From Sphingomonas sp. SUN039 (GTDB lineage: Bacteria > Pseudomonadota > Alphaproteobacteria > Sphingomonadales > Sphingomonadaceae): a DNA stretch of 64,000 nt. Shown piece by piece: positions 50,153 to 58,959 of this stretch. The stretch's first letter is position 1; the number at the start of each line of letters is the position of its first letter. The stretch covers positions 124,001-188,000 of the forward strand of contig NZ_CP096972.1 of NCBI RefSeq assembly GCF_024758725.1. Reading direction: 5' to 3'. The notes below the pieces were generated by a model that saw nothing but the letters and a program-made list of their open reading frames with translations, ran no database searches and was not told the origin of the DNA. A program made the position numbers and the translations under genes.

Positions 50153-51303
50153 CGCGCGGCCCGGCTCAGCACGATTGCGGGTGTAATGGCGCCGGCTGTA
50201 CTGCCCACGAAGCCGACCGCATCGGCGAAGTTCATCCAGCGGCTGTCGTAGCAGGCGATGGCATCGTTGGGCATCAGATAGGGGTCGAGCGCGTCTCGAT
50301 CGGCGCTGCGTACCAGTTCCTCGACGCGCCGTTCGACGACAATGCTCTGGCCGTTGAGCGGATTGCGCGAGATCAGCACCGCGCGCCGCCCGGCGTTCAT
50401 CGCCGAACCGCCGACGCAATTCATGCTGGCGAGACCCTGAAGCAGCCGGGTGCCATAGGGCAGGCTCGTACTCTGCGCGTCGACAGCGCCGCCGGCGTTG
50501 TTGTTGGCCGGGCGTGACAGGTTCGACATATAAATGCGCACGCCGCCTAGCGTGACCGAAGAAGGGCGGACGAGTGCCGCATCGAAACAGCCGCGTGACG
50601 GCACGGTGATCCGGTCGCCAGCCGCCAGCTCGACATCGTCGACCGGTGCGCCGTCGAGAGCGCCCGAAACATCGATGGTATAGACCATGGTGCCACGTTC
50701 GAGGTGTATCCGGCGCAAATCGGCGTCGGGGCGTACCCCACCCGCCGCACGCAGCGCCGCCGTCAGCGTACGACCGCCGTTCATGTCGCCATTGGCATCG
50801 CGCAAGCCCATACGCTGCACCTCGCTGCGCTCACCGACCGCGACGATGCCGCTGGCGAAGACCGCACCCGCGACGGGCAGCTTGATCGCGGTCGCCTCGA
50901 CAAGGCGCAGTGCAACAGCGTTGCGCAGCGCCCGGACCTGTCCTGCCGCCAGCAAGGCGTCGGAGAGCCGATGTTGCGCCGCTTCCGGGGCGAGTCCCAC
51001 GACGGCGACGGGACCAAGCCCCGGAAGCGTAACCTGCCCGTCGGCGGCGATGACATAATTGCCCGTCACGCGATCCGCATCTCCCAGCAGCTCGATCCGG
51101 AGGCGGTCACCGGGTGCGAGCCGTGCACCGCTCGGCAGGCCATTTGCTGCGGGGGCCGGCATGGGCTGGGCAGGAGAGCAAAGTGCAGTCGGTCCCTGCG
51201 GCGCTTGCCACGCGCTTGCTGGGCGGTTCTCCGGGAGACGCCCTGTGGTACAACCGCCGAGCGAAGCCAATGCGGCCAGCGTCGCTGTTCGTGAAATTCG
51301 CAT
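50149..51303 (-). CDS. Polysaccharide export outer-membrane lipoprotein (Wza-like)
   Basis: This 384-residue protein begins with a lipoprotein signal ending LASLGGC. A polysaccharide-export (Poly_export) domain follows (about residues 60-140), with LAPGDRLRIELLGD and GNYVIAADGQVTLPGLG, and then repeated SLBB-like domains, including LTAALRAAGGV and DDVELAAGDRITVPSRG. It would form the outer-membrane portal for the polymer. The ATG at 51303 gives the signal peptide a proper start; a longer in-frame extension does not. A sigma-54-like box lies 35 bp upstream. Confidence 0.9.
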   Translation of the reverse strand: MRISRTATLAALASLGGCTTGRLPENRPASAWQAPQGPTALCSPAQPMPAPAANGLPSGARLAPGDRLRIELLGDADRVTGNYVIAADGQVTLPGLGPVAVVGLAPEAAQHRLSDALLAAGQVRALRNAVALRLVEATAIKLPVAGAVFASGIVAVGERSEVQRMGLRDANGDMNGGRTLTAALRAAGGVRPDADLRRIHLERGTMVYTIDVSGALDGAPVDDVELAAGDRITVPSRGCFDAALVRPSSVTLGGVRIYMSNLSRPANNNAGGAVDAQSTSLPYGTRLLQGLASMNCVGGSAMNAGRRAVLISRNPLNGQSIVVERRVEELVRSADRDALDPYLMPNDAIACYDSRWMNFADAVGFVGSTAGAITPAIVLSRAAR

Positions 51304-51337
51304 TTTGCAGTCCCCAAGCCAGTCCTGGAACCTCCGG

Positions 51338-51354
51338 TTCAAGCTTCGTGCCAA
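51338..51354 (-). promoter_or_regulatory. Sigma-54-like -24/-12 box for polysaccharide export operon
   Basis: On the minus strand the sequence is TTGGCACGAAGCTTGAA, matching sigma-54 consensus TTGGCACG-N4-TTGCA at all but one position (A for C in the -12 part). Transcription would start about 20-25 bp before the ATG at 51303. The dyad TTGCAAAATGCAA lies 104 bp upstream from the 5' end of the box to the dyad centre. Confidence 0.65.
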
Positions 51355-51451
51355 TTCAGGCCGGCCTTTGCGTTCTGCCCGGCGAAACCTCCATATCGGC
51401 ACAATTCCATGGCAGATCGCAGTCGGAACGGACGCAAGCGCAAGGCTCGCT

Positions 51452-51464
51452 TTGCAAAATGCAA
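51452..51464. promoter_or_regulatory. Putative upstream activator site TTGCAAAATGCAA (second copy)
   Basis: This 13-bp dyad is identical to 43248-43260. It lies between the leftward export operon and the rightward enhancer-binding-protein gene, 38 bp before the start codon of the latter, so it could also serve autoregulation. A near copy on the minus strand (CTGCAAAATGCGA) covers the export gene's start codon. Confidence 0.6.
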
Positions 51465-51502
51465 ATAGTCAACACACCCGTAACCAAAGTGCGGGGCAGG
51501 AC

Positions 51503-52867
51503 ATGACGGGCAAGGGACGGATCCTAATTATCGACGATTGTGCGGCCGATGCGGCCGAAATGGTGGCGGCGCTTGAGCGGGCCCGCTTCGATGTTCATCG
51601 AACGCCGTCGAGCGCACAGGCGGTGGCGCTGCTCGACAAGGGCTGGGATGCTATCCTGATTGCGCTGACGACGGTGGGCGGCGACGCTCTCTCATTACTC
51701 GCTTCTGTCGTGCAGGCGGGCGATCAGGCAAGCGTGATCGCGATCGACGGCAAGGGCGCGGTCGAGAATGCGGTCGATGCGATGCGGCGCGGCGCCCATG
51801 ATTTCCTGGTGAAGCCGGTGACGCGGGACAGGCTGGTCGAGGTCTGTGCCCACGCGGTCGCCGAAGCGGTCCAGCGCCGCAATACCCGCTCGGGCCGACG
51901 GGCGAACGATCGCAAGGGGTTTCAGGGTTTCATTGGCAGCTCGATCCCGATGCAATCGGTCTATAAGGTGATCGACGGCATAGCGCGGTCATCGGCGACG
52001 GTCTTCATCACCGGCGAGAGCGGGACGGGCAAGGAAGTCGCCGCTGAAGCGCTGCACAATGCGAGCGATCGCCGAGCCAGGCCCTTTGTCGCAATAAATT
52101 GCGGGGCGATTCCTGAAAATTTGCTCGAATCGGAAATCTTCGGCCACGCCAAGGGCGCGTTCACCGGCGCGACCGAGAATCGTATCGGCGCGGCACGGAT
52201 GGCCGACGGCGGTACGCTTTTCCTCGACGAAATCTGCGAACTCGACATCAAACTCCAGGTCAAGCTGCTGCGCTTCCTGCAAACAGGCATGATCCAGCGC
52301 GTCGGCAGCAGCACAGCGGAAAAGGTCGACGTGCGCGTCGTCTGCGCAACTAACCGCGATCCCGTCGTCGAAATTCTGGAGGGGCGGTTCCGCGAAGACT
52401 TGTTCTATCGGCTCGCAGTGATGCCGCTGCACCTGCCGCCGCTGCGCGAACGTGGCACCGACGTGCTGCTAATCGCCGAAGCCTTTGCTGAGCGGTTTGC
52501 GAAGGAAGAGCAGCGCGCGCGCACCGGTTTCAGCGAGGCGGCGCGTACCTATCTGCGCCAGCATGACTGGCCCGGCAATGTTCGCGAGTTGCAGAATGCG
52601 GTGCGCCGCGCCGTCATCCTGTCAAGCGGAAGCCCGATCGACGCGGCCGACCTGCGCCCCGCTTTTCCACGCGCCCGACCCGAAGGGGCCACGCTGCCCG
52701 CCGTTGTCGATGATGCGCCGCAGACACTCGACAATATCGAACGGCTGGCGATTGAACGTGCGGTCGCGCGTGCCGATGGCAGCCTGACGATCGCGGCGCG
52801 TGAATTGGGGGTCAGTGCCTCGACGCTCTACCGCAAGCGCGAACGTTGGCAGGCCCGTGCGGCTTGA
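51503..52867 (+). CDS. Sigma-54 enhancer-binding protein with degenerate receiver domain
   Basis: This 454-residue NtrC-type activator has an N-terminal receiver-like domain (about 1-120), an AAA+ domain (about 145-370) and a Fis-type HTH at the C-terminus (about 412-450). The AAA+ part is complete: Walker A GESGTGKE, the sigma-54-contact loop GAFTGA, Walker B GGTLFLDEI and the R-finger region. The receiver keeps the acidic pair (IIDD) and the conserved Lys (FLVKPV). The phosphoacceptor position reads Ala (DAILIALTT, where Asp is expected), and the usual Thr/Ser is Asp (VIAIDG). It should therefore act without phosphorylation. The ATG at 51503 is supported by GGGGCAGG upstream. The gene diverges from the export operon, and no sensor kinase is nearby. 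Confidence 0.93.
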   Translation: MTGKGRILIIDDCAADAAEMVAALERARFDVHRTPSSAQAVALLDKGWDAILIALTTVGGDALSLLASVVQAGDQASVIAIDGKGAVENAVDAMRRGAHDFLVKPVTRDRLVEVCAHAVAEAVQRRNTRSGRRANDRKGFQGFIGSSIPMQSVYKVIDGIARSSATVFITGESGTGKEVAAEALHNASDRRARPFVAINCGAIPENLLESEIFGHAKGAFTGATENRIGAARMADGGTLFLDEICELDIKLQVKLLRFLQTGMIQRVGSSTAEKVDVRVVCATNRDPVVEILEGRFREDLFYRLAVMPLHLPPLRERGTDVLLIAEAFAERFAKEEQRARTGFSEAARTYLRQHDWPGNVRELQNAVRRAVILSSGSPIDAADLRPAFPRARPEGATLPAVVDDAPQTLDNIERLAIERAVARADGSLTIAARELGVSASTLYRKRERWQARAA

Positions 52868-53001
52868 GCGCTCGCGGTCGCCATTCACGTGCATAGGGTT
52901 GGGACAGCCTATACCGGGCGCTACGCACTTTGCGAGGGGTACGGGGGACCGGAAAGGGATTGCTGGTGACGATTGGAGGCTTGGACGAGGGCTATGCCCA
53001 G

Positions 53002-53976
53002 TCAAAGCGCAGAAATTGTTACGATCGCGTCGGCGGGCTGGCGGGCCAGAGGGTTGCGCACGGCAAAGCTGAAGGCGTCCGCCTCGATCTCGAAGATGTC
53101 GCCTGCCTGTGGCGCGATCCCGTCGGCGAATGAGAGCGTCGCCGTGCCGAAGAAATGAACGTGAACGTCGCCGGGTCGGCGAAACACCGGATTCTTGAAG
53201 TGGTGATGTTCAAGATTGGCGATGCTGTGCGACATATTGCTTTCGCCGGTCAGGAAGGGCCGCTCCCAAAGCACGGTGCCGTCGCGCAAGATGCGCGAGA
53301 TGCCGCGCACGTCCGACGGCAACTCTCCAAGCAGAAGTTCGGGCCCGAGGGCCGCCTGTCGCAGTTTGGAATGCGCGAGCCAAAGGTAGTTGTGACGCTC
53401 GGTCATATGATCCGAAAATTCGTTGCCCAAGGCGAATCCCAAACGGCACGGTCGTCCGTCGGCATCAATTACATAGATACCCGCAATCTCCGGTTCTTCT
53501 CCGCCGTCATTGGCAAAGCCGGGCATCGTGAGCGCCGCGTTCGGCGCGACCAGGATCGAGCCATCGCCCTTGTAGAACCATTCGGGCTGCTGGCCGATTT
53601 GGCCTCGTGCAGGCTTTCCGCCCTCCAGGCCTTCGAGAAACATGCGCATCGAGTCGGTCGCGCCGCCCGCTTCTGCGGCCCTGTGCATCTTGTCGCGTCC
53701 TTCGGCGGATCCGAGGTGGGTCAGGCCAGTCCCGGTCACGAGAAGATGTGCCGTGTCGTCATGGTCGATGGCACACAGCAGCTCGACCTCGGTCAAATCG
53801 ATCGCGTTGGATCGGCGTGCCATGGCGATCTCGCCAAGCGTCGCGCGTTGAGATAATGCCTCTTGGGCCAGTTCCAGTGTCGTTCTGGAACCGGCGACCC
53901 GCCATGCGTCGCCGCTGTCGTCTAGGGCAGCAACGCCCCGCGTGCCATTTTGACGGAATTGAACCAGGGACCGCAT
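53002..53976 (-). CDS. Fumarylacetoacetate hydrolase-family protein (AraD1-like)
   Basis: This 324-residue protein has the FAH-superfamily fold in its C-terminal part. GTGLTHLGSAEGRDKMH (about residues 83-99) and the later EPEIAGIYVIDADG segment match the AraD1 branch, which handles sugar-acid intermediates such as 2-keto-3-deoxy acids. The metal-binding acidic residues (E-x-E near EEPEIAG) are present. Its substrate cannot be set from sequence. The ATG at 53976 has GGAG eight bases upstream; an ATG two codons earlier is too close to it. It converges with the enhancer-binding protein gene and follows the ABM-domain gene. Confidence 0.83.
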   Translation of the reverse strand: MRSLVQFRQNGTRGVAALDDSGDAWRVAGSRTTLELAQEALSQRATLGEIAMARRSNAIDLTEVELLCAIDHDDTAHLLVTGTGLTHLGSAEGRDKMHRAAEAGGATDSMRMFLEGLEGGKPARGQIGQQPEWFYKGDGSILVAPNAALTMPGFANDGGEEPEIAGIYVIDADGRPCRLGFALGNEFSDHMTERHNYLWLAHSKLRQAALGPELLLGELPSDVRGISRILRDGTVLWERPFLTGESNMSHSIANLEHHHFKNPVFRRPGDVHVHFFGTATLSFADGIAPQAGDIFEIEADAFSFAVRNPLARQPADAIVTISAL

Positions 53977-54046
53977 CGGCATCGCTCCATATTGCCTTCA
54001 ACACGGCGCAAACCGCACCGTGGGTTCTCGCTATTAAGCTACAACC

Positions 54047-54700
54047 TTACCGCTCCACCAGCACGCGTTCCCCCTCCGCATCATAGGCCTTGACGCTCAT
54101 GCTCACGACCTTTGCCGCCCCAAGCTCGGCATTGAACACCGCCATGTGCGGCGTGGCGAAATGCGCGGTCAGCGCCGCGTGGTCGCGCCATTTTTCGGCG
54201 ATGTGCAGCACCTCGGGGTCGAGCACATCGCGCGAAAAAGCGTAGAGTTCGCAGCCGTCCTCGGCGCGCGTCGCCCTTACCTGGGTGTCTATCGCTTCCT
54301 GCATCCGGTCGATCTCGCCGCTGGCGCAGCGGACGTCGCCCAGGACCACAACCGTGTTCCTGTCCTCATATTCGGGGCGAAAGCTGGTCGCGGGAATTTG
54401 CAGCAAACGCCGCACGATGCCACTTTCATAGCTTTCGATCGCTGTCGCGACGACGCTTGCCGCGCGCATGCCGATGTTGAATTCGACCATATGATCGCCG
54501 ACCATGTGCGCCGCCTGTGCCGCACGGGTGCGCCAGCGTTCGGCCACGCGAAGCAGATCGGGTTCGAGCACGTCACGGCCGATGCTGTAATGCTCGCAAC
54601 CATGGAATTCGCGGACGGCGGCTACCTGTCTTTCGATGGGCAAATGCAGCCGCGCGATGTCGGCGTTGCGGACCCTCAAATACCCCATGACCAATAACAC
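54047..54700 (-). CDS. Tandem antibiotic biosynthesis monooxygenase (ABM)-domain protein
   Basis: This 217-residue protein consists of two copies of one ~100-residue dimeric alpha+beta barrel domain. The repeats align at CEHYSIGRDVLEPDLLRVAERW (first) and CELYAFSRDVLDPEVLHIAEKW (second), and again at HMVEFN versus HMAVFN. Single ABM domains normally dimerise, so this is a fused dimer. Members include quinol and heme-degrading monooxygenases, but many are of unknown role. The GTG at 54700 has GGAG at a proper distance. It is 70 bp upstream of the FAH-family gene on the same strand and diverges from yajC. Confidence 0.83.
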   Translation of the reverse strand: MLLVMGYLRVRNADIARLHLPIERQVAAVREFHGCEHYSIGRDVLEPDLLRVAERWRTRAAQAAHMVGDHMVEFNIGMRAASVVATAIESYESGIVRRLLQIPATSFRPEYEDRNTVVVLGDVRCASGEIDRMQEAIDTQVRATRAEDGCELYAFSRDVLDPEVLHIAEKWRDHAALTAHFATPHMAVFNAELGAAKVVSMSVKAYDAEGERVLVER

Positions 54701-54817
54701 GGTCTCAACTCCATTCCGACCCCGACCCCTTTGCGCGCTGGGTTAACGTCCGGTTGCGCGGGGCTGCCCCCTCTGTTAGTCGCGCGCCTTCCCCGATTAC
54801 AGGCTTAATTTACACCG

Positions 54818-55159
54818 ATGTTCACATCCCCCGCCTATGCCCAAGCCGCCGGTGCTGCTGCGCCTGACGGCATGTCGGCCTTCTTCGTCCAGATGATGCC
54901 GCTGTTGCTCATCTTCGTCGTATTCTGGTTCCTGATCTTTCGCCCGCAGCAACAGCGCGCCAAGGATCAGCGGGCCAAGCTGGAAGCGGTGAAGAAGGGC
55001 GATCAGGTCGTCACCGGTGGCGGATTGATGGGGAAGGTGACCAAGGTCGATGCCGACACGGTCGAAGTCGAGATCGCGCCGAATGTCCGCGTGAAAGCGG
55101 TCAAGGCGACGCTGGCGGATGTTGTGACCAACACGCCGGGCAAGGCAGCGAACGACTGA
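54818..55159 (+). CDS. yajC: Preprotein translocase subunit YajC
   Basis: This 113-residue protein has a short N-terminus, one transmembrane helix (about residues 22-42, with LLLIFVVFWFLIFRPQQ, the family signature) and a soluble basic tail with VKKGDQVVTGGGLMGKV. It joins SecD and SecF in the accessory complex of the Sec translocon. It is 1 bp before secD, so the three genes are one operon. Confidence 0.95.
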   Translation: MFTSPAYAQAAGAAAPDGMSAFFVQMMPLLLIFVVFWFLIFRPQQQRAKDQRAKLEAVKKGDQVVTGGGLMGKVTKVDADTVEVEIAPNVRVKAVKATLADVVTNTPGKAAND

Positions 55160-55160
55160 G

Positions 55161-56756
55161 ATGCTCGATTTCCCGCGCTGGAAAGTCTGGTCGATCACGC
55201 TGATCCTGATCGTGGGCGTGTTGCTCGCGATTCCCAGTCTCATGCCTGAAGCAACCGCGAAGCAGCTGGGCATCGGCAGCGCGCCGCGTATCAATCTGGG
55301 CCTCGACCTTTCGGGTGGCAGCCATTTGTTGCTCGAGGCGGAAACCGGCGACGTCGCCAAGCAGCGGCTCGACCTGATGGAAGATGCGGCCCGCACCGAA
55401 TTGCGGCGCGCGACGCCCGAAATCGAGATCGGCGATATTTCGACGTCGGACGGCGCGCTGAGTTTCTTCGTGCGTAACCCGACGCAGGTCGATGCGGCGG
55501 TCGAGAAAGTTCGCACGCTGACCAGCCCCGTGGGCGTCACCGGTCAGCGCGATTTCGATGTGCGTGTCGTCGATTCGACGCGCGTTACGATGACGCCGAC
55601 GCAGGCTGGCCTGAGCGCGGCGGTCGAAAGCGCGATGCAGGTTGCAACCGAAGTCGTGCGCCGCCGCATCGACGAGCTGGGCACGCGCGAACCGACGATC
55701 ATTCGTCAGGGATCTGACCGCATCATCGTGCAGGTGCCAGGCTTGCAGGATCCGCAGGCGCTGAAATCACTGCTCGGCAAGACCGCCAAGCTCGAGTTCA
55801 AGCTGGTCGACCTGACCGCCGACCCCGCCGAAATCGCCAAGGGCAATTCGCCTCCGGGAAGCCAGATACTGCCTTATCCGGAAAGTGCAGGAGGCGTTAT
55901 CGCGGTCAAAAGGCGTGTGATCATCAACGGCGATGAGCTGTCGGATGCGACGCAGGGTTTTAACCCGGAGAACAACGCGCCGGTGGTGAACATCAAGTTC
56001 AACAGCCAGGGATCGCGGAAATTCGCGCGCGTCACGCAGGAGAACGTCGGCAAGCCGTTTGCAATGATCCTCGACGGCAGTGTTTTGTCAGCGCCCCGCA
56101 TCGAGACTCCGATTCTGGGCGGCTCGGCGCAGATTACGGGCAACTACACGGTAGAATCTGCCAATTTCATGGCGATCCAGCTGCGCTCGGGCAAATTGCC
56201 GGTGCCATTGAAAGTGATCGAGGAACGCACCGTCGGGCCGCAGCTGGGGGCGGATTCGATCCGCGCGGGTGTGATTGCCTCGGCCATTGCAACGCTCGCG
56301 GTCATCGTCTTCATGCTCGTCACCTACGGCCGCTTCGGCGTCTACGCGAACCTTGCGGTCATCGTGAACGTGTTCATCATCCTTGCCGTGATGGCGTTCC
56401 TCAGCGCGACACTCACCCTGCCGGGCATCGCCGGTTTCGTGCTGACCATCGGCACCGCGGTGGATGCGAACGTCCTGATCAACGAGCGCATCCGCGAGGA
56501 ACAGCGGCGCGGGCGCAACCCGATGCAGGCTGTGGAACTCGGCTATAAGGAAGCGAGCCGCACGATCTTCGAGGCGAACACCGTCCACTTCATCTCGGGC
56601 GTGGTCATGCTGCTGCTCGGCTCGGGCCCGGTCAAGGGCTTTGCCGTGGTGTTGTTGATCGGGATATTCGTATCCTATTTTACAGCCGTTTTCTTCACAA
56701 GGATGCTCGCCGCGCGCTACCTGCGCCGCAGCCGTCCGACTGTCCTCCATATCTGA
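55161..56756 (+). CDS. secD: Protein translocase subunit SecD
   Basis: This 531-residue protein has an N-terminal transmembrane helix, a large periplasmic P1 domain (about 35-330) and five more helices at the C-terminus. The segment GLDLSGGSHLLLE is the family signature, followed by the D5 region and then GFVLTIGTAVDANVLINERIREE in the membrane part, with the proton-pathway Asp. It pulls preproteins through the membrane using proton-motive force. It lies between yajC and secF with 1- and 12-bp gaps. Confidence 0.96.
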   Translation: MLDFPRWKVWSITLILIVGVLLAIPSLMPEATAKQLGIGSAPRINLGLDLSGGSHLLLEAETGDVAKQRLDLMEDAARTELRRATPEIEIGDISTSDGALSFFVRNPTQVDAAVEKVRTLTSPVGVTGQRDFDVRVVDSTRVTMTPTQAGLSAAVESAMQVATEVVRRRIDELGTREPTIIRQGSDRIIVQVPGLQDPQALKSLLGKTAKLEFKLVDLTADPAEIAKGNSPPGSQILPYPESAGGVIAVKRRVIINGDELSDATQGFNPENNAPVVNIKFNSQGSRKFARVTQENVGKPFAMILDGSVLSAPRIETPILGGSAQITGNYTVESANFMAIQLRSGKLPVPLKVIEERTVGPQLGADSIRAGVIASAIATLAVIVFMLVTYGRFGVYANLAVIVNVFIILAVMAFLSATLTLPGIAGFVLTIGTAVDANVLINERIREEQRRGRNPMQAVELGYKEASRTIFEANTVHFISGVVMLLLGSGPVKGFAVVLLIGIFVSYFTAVFFTRMLAARYLRRSRPTVLHI

Positions 56757-56768
56757 TCGGGCCCGCCC

Positions 56769-57749
56769 ATGCGTTTGCTCAAACTCGTTCCCGACAACAC
56801 CAATATCGGCTTCGTCCGGCTGAAAAGCTGGGCGTTCGGGCTGACCCTGCTGCTGTCGATCCTGTCGGTCGCGGCGGTCGCCTATAAGGGTCTCAACCTC
56901 GGCGTCGATTTCGTCGGCGGGCTGATGATCGAGGAGACGTTCACCGCGCCGCCCTCGCTCGACAAGGTCCGCGAAGTGGTCGACCGGTTGGGCGTCGGCG
57001 AGGCATCTTTGCAGCAGTTCGGCGACCCCAAGACCGTGTCGATCAAGCTGCCGCCGCCGACTTCGACCGATGCTGGCGCGACCAATGCCGTTGTCGCCAA
57101 GGTGAACGCGGCGCTGGCAGCGGAGTTTCCGGGAGCTAAATTCTCCAAGCAGGACTCGGTGTCCGGCAAGGTTTCGGACGAGTTGATCCGCAATGGCATC
57201 CTGGCCGTGCTGATCGCGGTGTTCGCCATCGCGGTGTTCAGCTGGCTGCGCTATGAATGGCAGTTCGGCGTGTCGACCTTTGTCGCCATCGGGCATGACC
57301 TGTTGATGACGCTTGGGTTCTTCGCGATCACCCAGCTCGAATTCGACCTGAACATCGTGGCAGCGGTCCTCACGATCATCGGCTATTCGATCAACGACAA
57401 GATCGTCATCGACGACCGTATTCGCGAGAACATGCGGAAATACCGCAAGATGGACATGGGCGCGCTGATCGACCTGTCGGTCAACGAGACGCTGCCCCGG
57501 ACGGTGATGACCTCTCTGACGGTGTTGCTGGCGCTCACGTCGCTGCTGGTCTTCGGCGGCCATGTGCTGCGCGGGTTCACGGCGGCGATGATGCTGGGAA
57601 TCGTCGTCGGCACCTATTCGTCGATCTATGTTTCGTCGTCGTTGCTGGTGGCGCTCGGCCTGAAGCCCGAAAATTTCGACCGCAAGATCGAGGCCAAGGC
57701 AGCCAGCGGTGCCGAACGGATGACGCGCCGCGACGAGGGGCAGGTCTAG
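56769..57749 (+). CDS. secF: Protein translocase subunit SecF
   Basis: This 326-residue protein has six helices and a periplasmic domain (about residues 45-140). The signature GLNLGVDFVGGLMIE is near the start, and the membrane part contains TIIGYSINDKIVIDDRIREN with the conserved Asp. It works with SecD and YajC. A polar tail of about 25 residues ends the protein. Its stop overlaps the end of the convergent glycosyltransferase by 4 bp. Confidence 0.96.
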   Translation: MRLLKLVPDNTNIGFVRLKSWAFGLTLLLSILSVAAVAYKGLNLGVDFVGGLMIEETFTAPPSLDKVREVVDRLGVGEASLQQFGDPKTVSIKLPPPTSTDAGATNAVVAKVNAALAAEFPGAKFSKQDSVSGKVSDELIRNGILAVLIAVFAIAVFSWLRYEWQFGVSTFVAIGHDLLMTLGFFAITQLEFDLNIVAAVLTIIGYSINDKIVIDDRIRENMRKYRKMDMGALIDLSVNETLPRTVMTSLTVLLALTSLLVFGGHVLRGFTAAMMLGIVVGTYSSIYVSSSLLVALGLKPENFDRKIEAKAASGAERMTRRDEGQV

Positions 57750-58912
57750 CTTCGACGTTCGACGAGGCTGCGGAGGTGCGCGTAGAGCGCCGCCGTATTC
57801 GCTTCCCAGCTGAAACGGTCGACCGTCGCCGCCGCCGCAGCGCGTTCGGGCGGATTGGCGAGTAGCTCCTCGACGGCTGCTGCAATTTGAGCTGCGTCGC
57901 GGGCCACCAGCCGCCCCGCTTCGGGCCGGTCGATCAGTTCGCGCGCGCCGCCGACGTCGCATGTCACGACCGGTGTGCCCGACGCCAGCGCTTCGACCCA
58001 GGCATTGGCGAGACCCTCCGACGCGGACGGCAGCGCCATCACGTCCGCCGCCGCTAGCCAGTCGGCGATGACGGCTTGAGGCAATGCGCCGGTGAAGCGC
58101 ACACGGTCGGCCACGCCCAGCGCGATTGCCTTCGCCCCGAGCGCAGCCTCGTCCTCACCCTTGCCGATCAAGACCAGTGTGGCGCCGGGAAGAGCGGGCA
58201 GGGCGTCGATGACAAATCCCTGTCCCTTGCGCGCGATCAACGCGCCGACGCTGACGATCAGCGGCCCCGCCACGCCTAGCGCCGCCTTTGCCGCCGCGCG
58301 GTCGCGCACATCGAACACGGTCTTGTCGATGCCGGTGTAATGCACTGCGATGCTATCGCCGGGCATCCCGAGCGCGACCATATCCGCCTTCATCGCGGCG
58401 GACACCGCAAGCATCCCGTCTGCCGCTTGCCCCGCCGCGATCACCTGTGCGCCGGTCGCCGGGTTGCTGCCCCAATGATGGATATCCGCGCCGCGTGCCT
58501 TGATCGATAGCGGTACGCCGAACTCTTTGCCGAGCGCGACCGCCGCAGGGCCGTCGGGCCAGAAGAACTGTGCGTCGATCACGTCGAAAGGAAAGGTCGT
58601 GCGCAAATCGGTGAGCGGTCGCCTCAACGCGCTGGCCAGCGCCTTGGCATCGCGTCCGCCAAGTCCGGGCAGATGGGTGAAGCGCGGACGGTGGACGCTC
58701 AGCCCTTTCCAGGTCTCGGTTTGCGGCAGTCCCGCAAGCGCGCGGTAGCGCGGGTGCAAGCGGCCCAGCGGCGGCAAACCTATCGGCGCGACGACCTGCA
58801 ACTCGACGTCGGGATGCGCGGCGAGGCCCAGCGTTTGCCGTTCGACGAAGGGCCCGAAGGTGGGTCGCGTCGCGTCGGGGAATAGCGTGGACAGGGTCAG
58901 GACGCGGAGCAT
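57746..58912 (-). CDS. Family 4 glycosyltransferase
   Basis: This 388-residue GT-B enzyme has the acceptor half first (RVLTLSTLFPDATRPTFGPFVERQT) and a donor-binding half with VSVGALIARKGQGFVIDAL, LIGKGEDEA and the E-x7-E region in ALPSASEGLANAWVEALASG. This pattern resembles the teichuronic-acid/amylovoran-type glycosyltransferases. It adds a sugar to an unknown glycan. Mannose-6-phosphate isomerase, a supplier of GDP-mannose precursors, lies upstream on the same strand, so a mannose-type donor is possible. Confidence 0.87.
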   Translation of the reverse strand: MLRVLTLSTLFPDATRPTFGPFVERQTLGLAAHPDVELQVVAPIGLPPLGRLHPRYRALAGLPQTETWKGLSVHRPRFTHLPGLGGRDAKALASALRRPLTDLRTTFPFDVIDAQFFWPDGPAAVALGKEFGVPLSIKARGADIHHWGSNPATGAQVIAAGQAADGMLAVSAAMKADMVALGMPGDSIAVHYTGIDKTVFDVRDRAAAKAALGVAGPLIVSVGALIARKGQGFVIDALPALPGATLVLIGKGEDEAALGAKAIALGVADRVRFTGALPQAVIADWLAAADVMALPSASEGLANAWVEALASGTPVVTCDVGGARELIDRPEAGRLVARDAAQIAAAVEELLANPPERAAAAATVDRFSWEANTAALYAHLRSLVERRS

Positions 58913-58959
58913 TGTCGCGACTTAGCCCGAAGAGCGTAAAAATTGCACCTCGGTGCGTG

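Noticed and set aside
56088-57962. Minus-strand frame of 624 codons opposite secD/secF
   Set aside because: It is antisense to clear secD/secF coding and without any recognisable motif.
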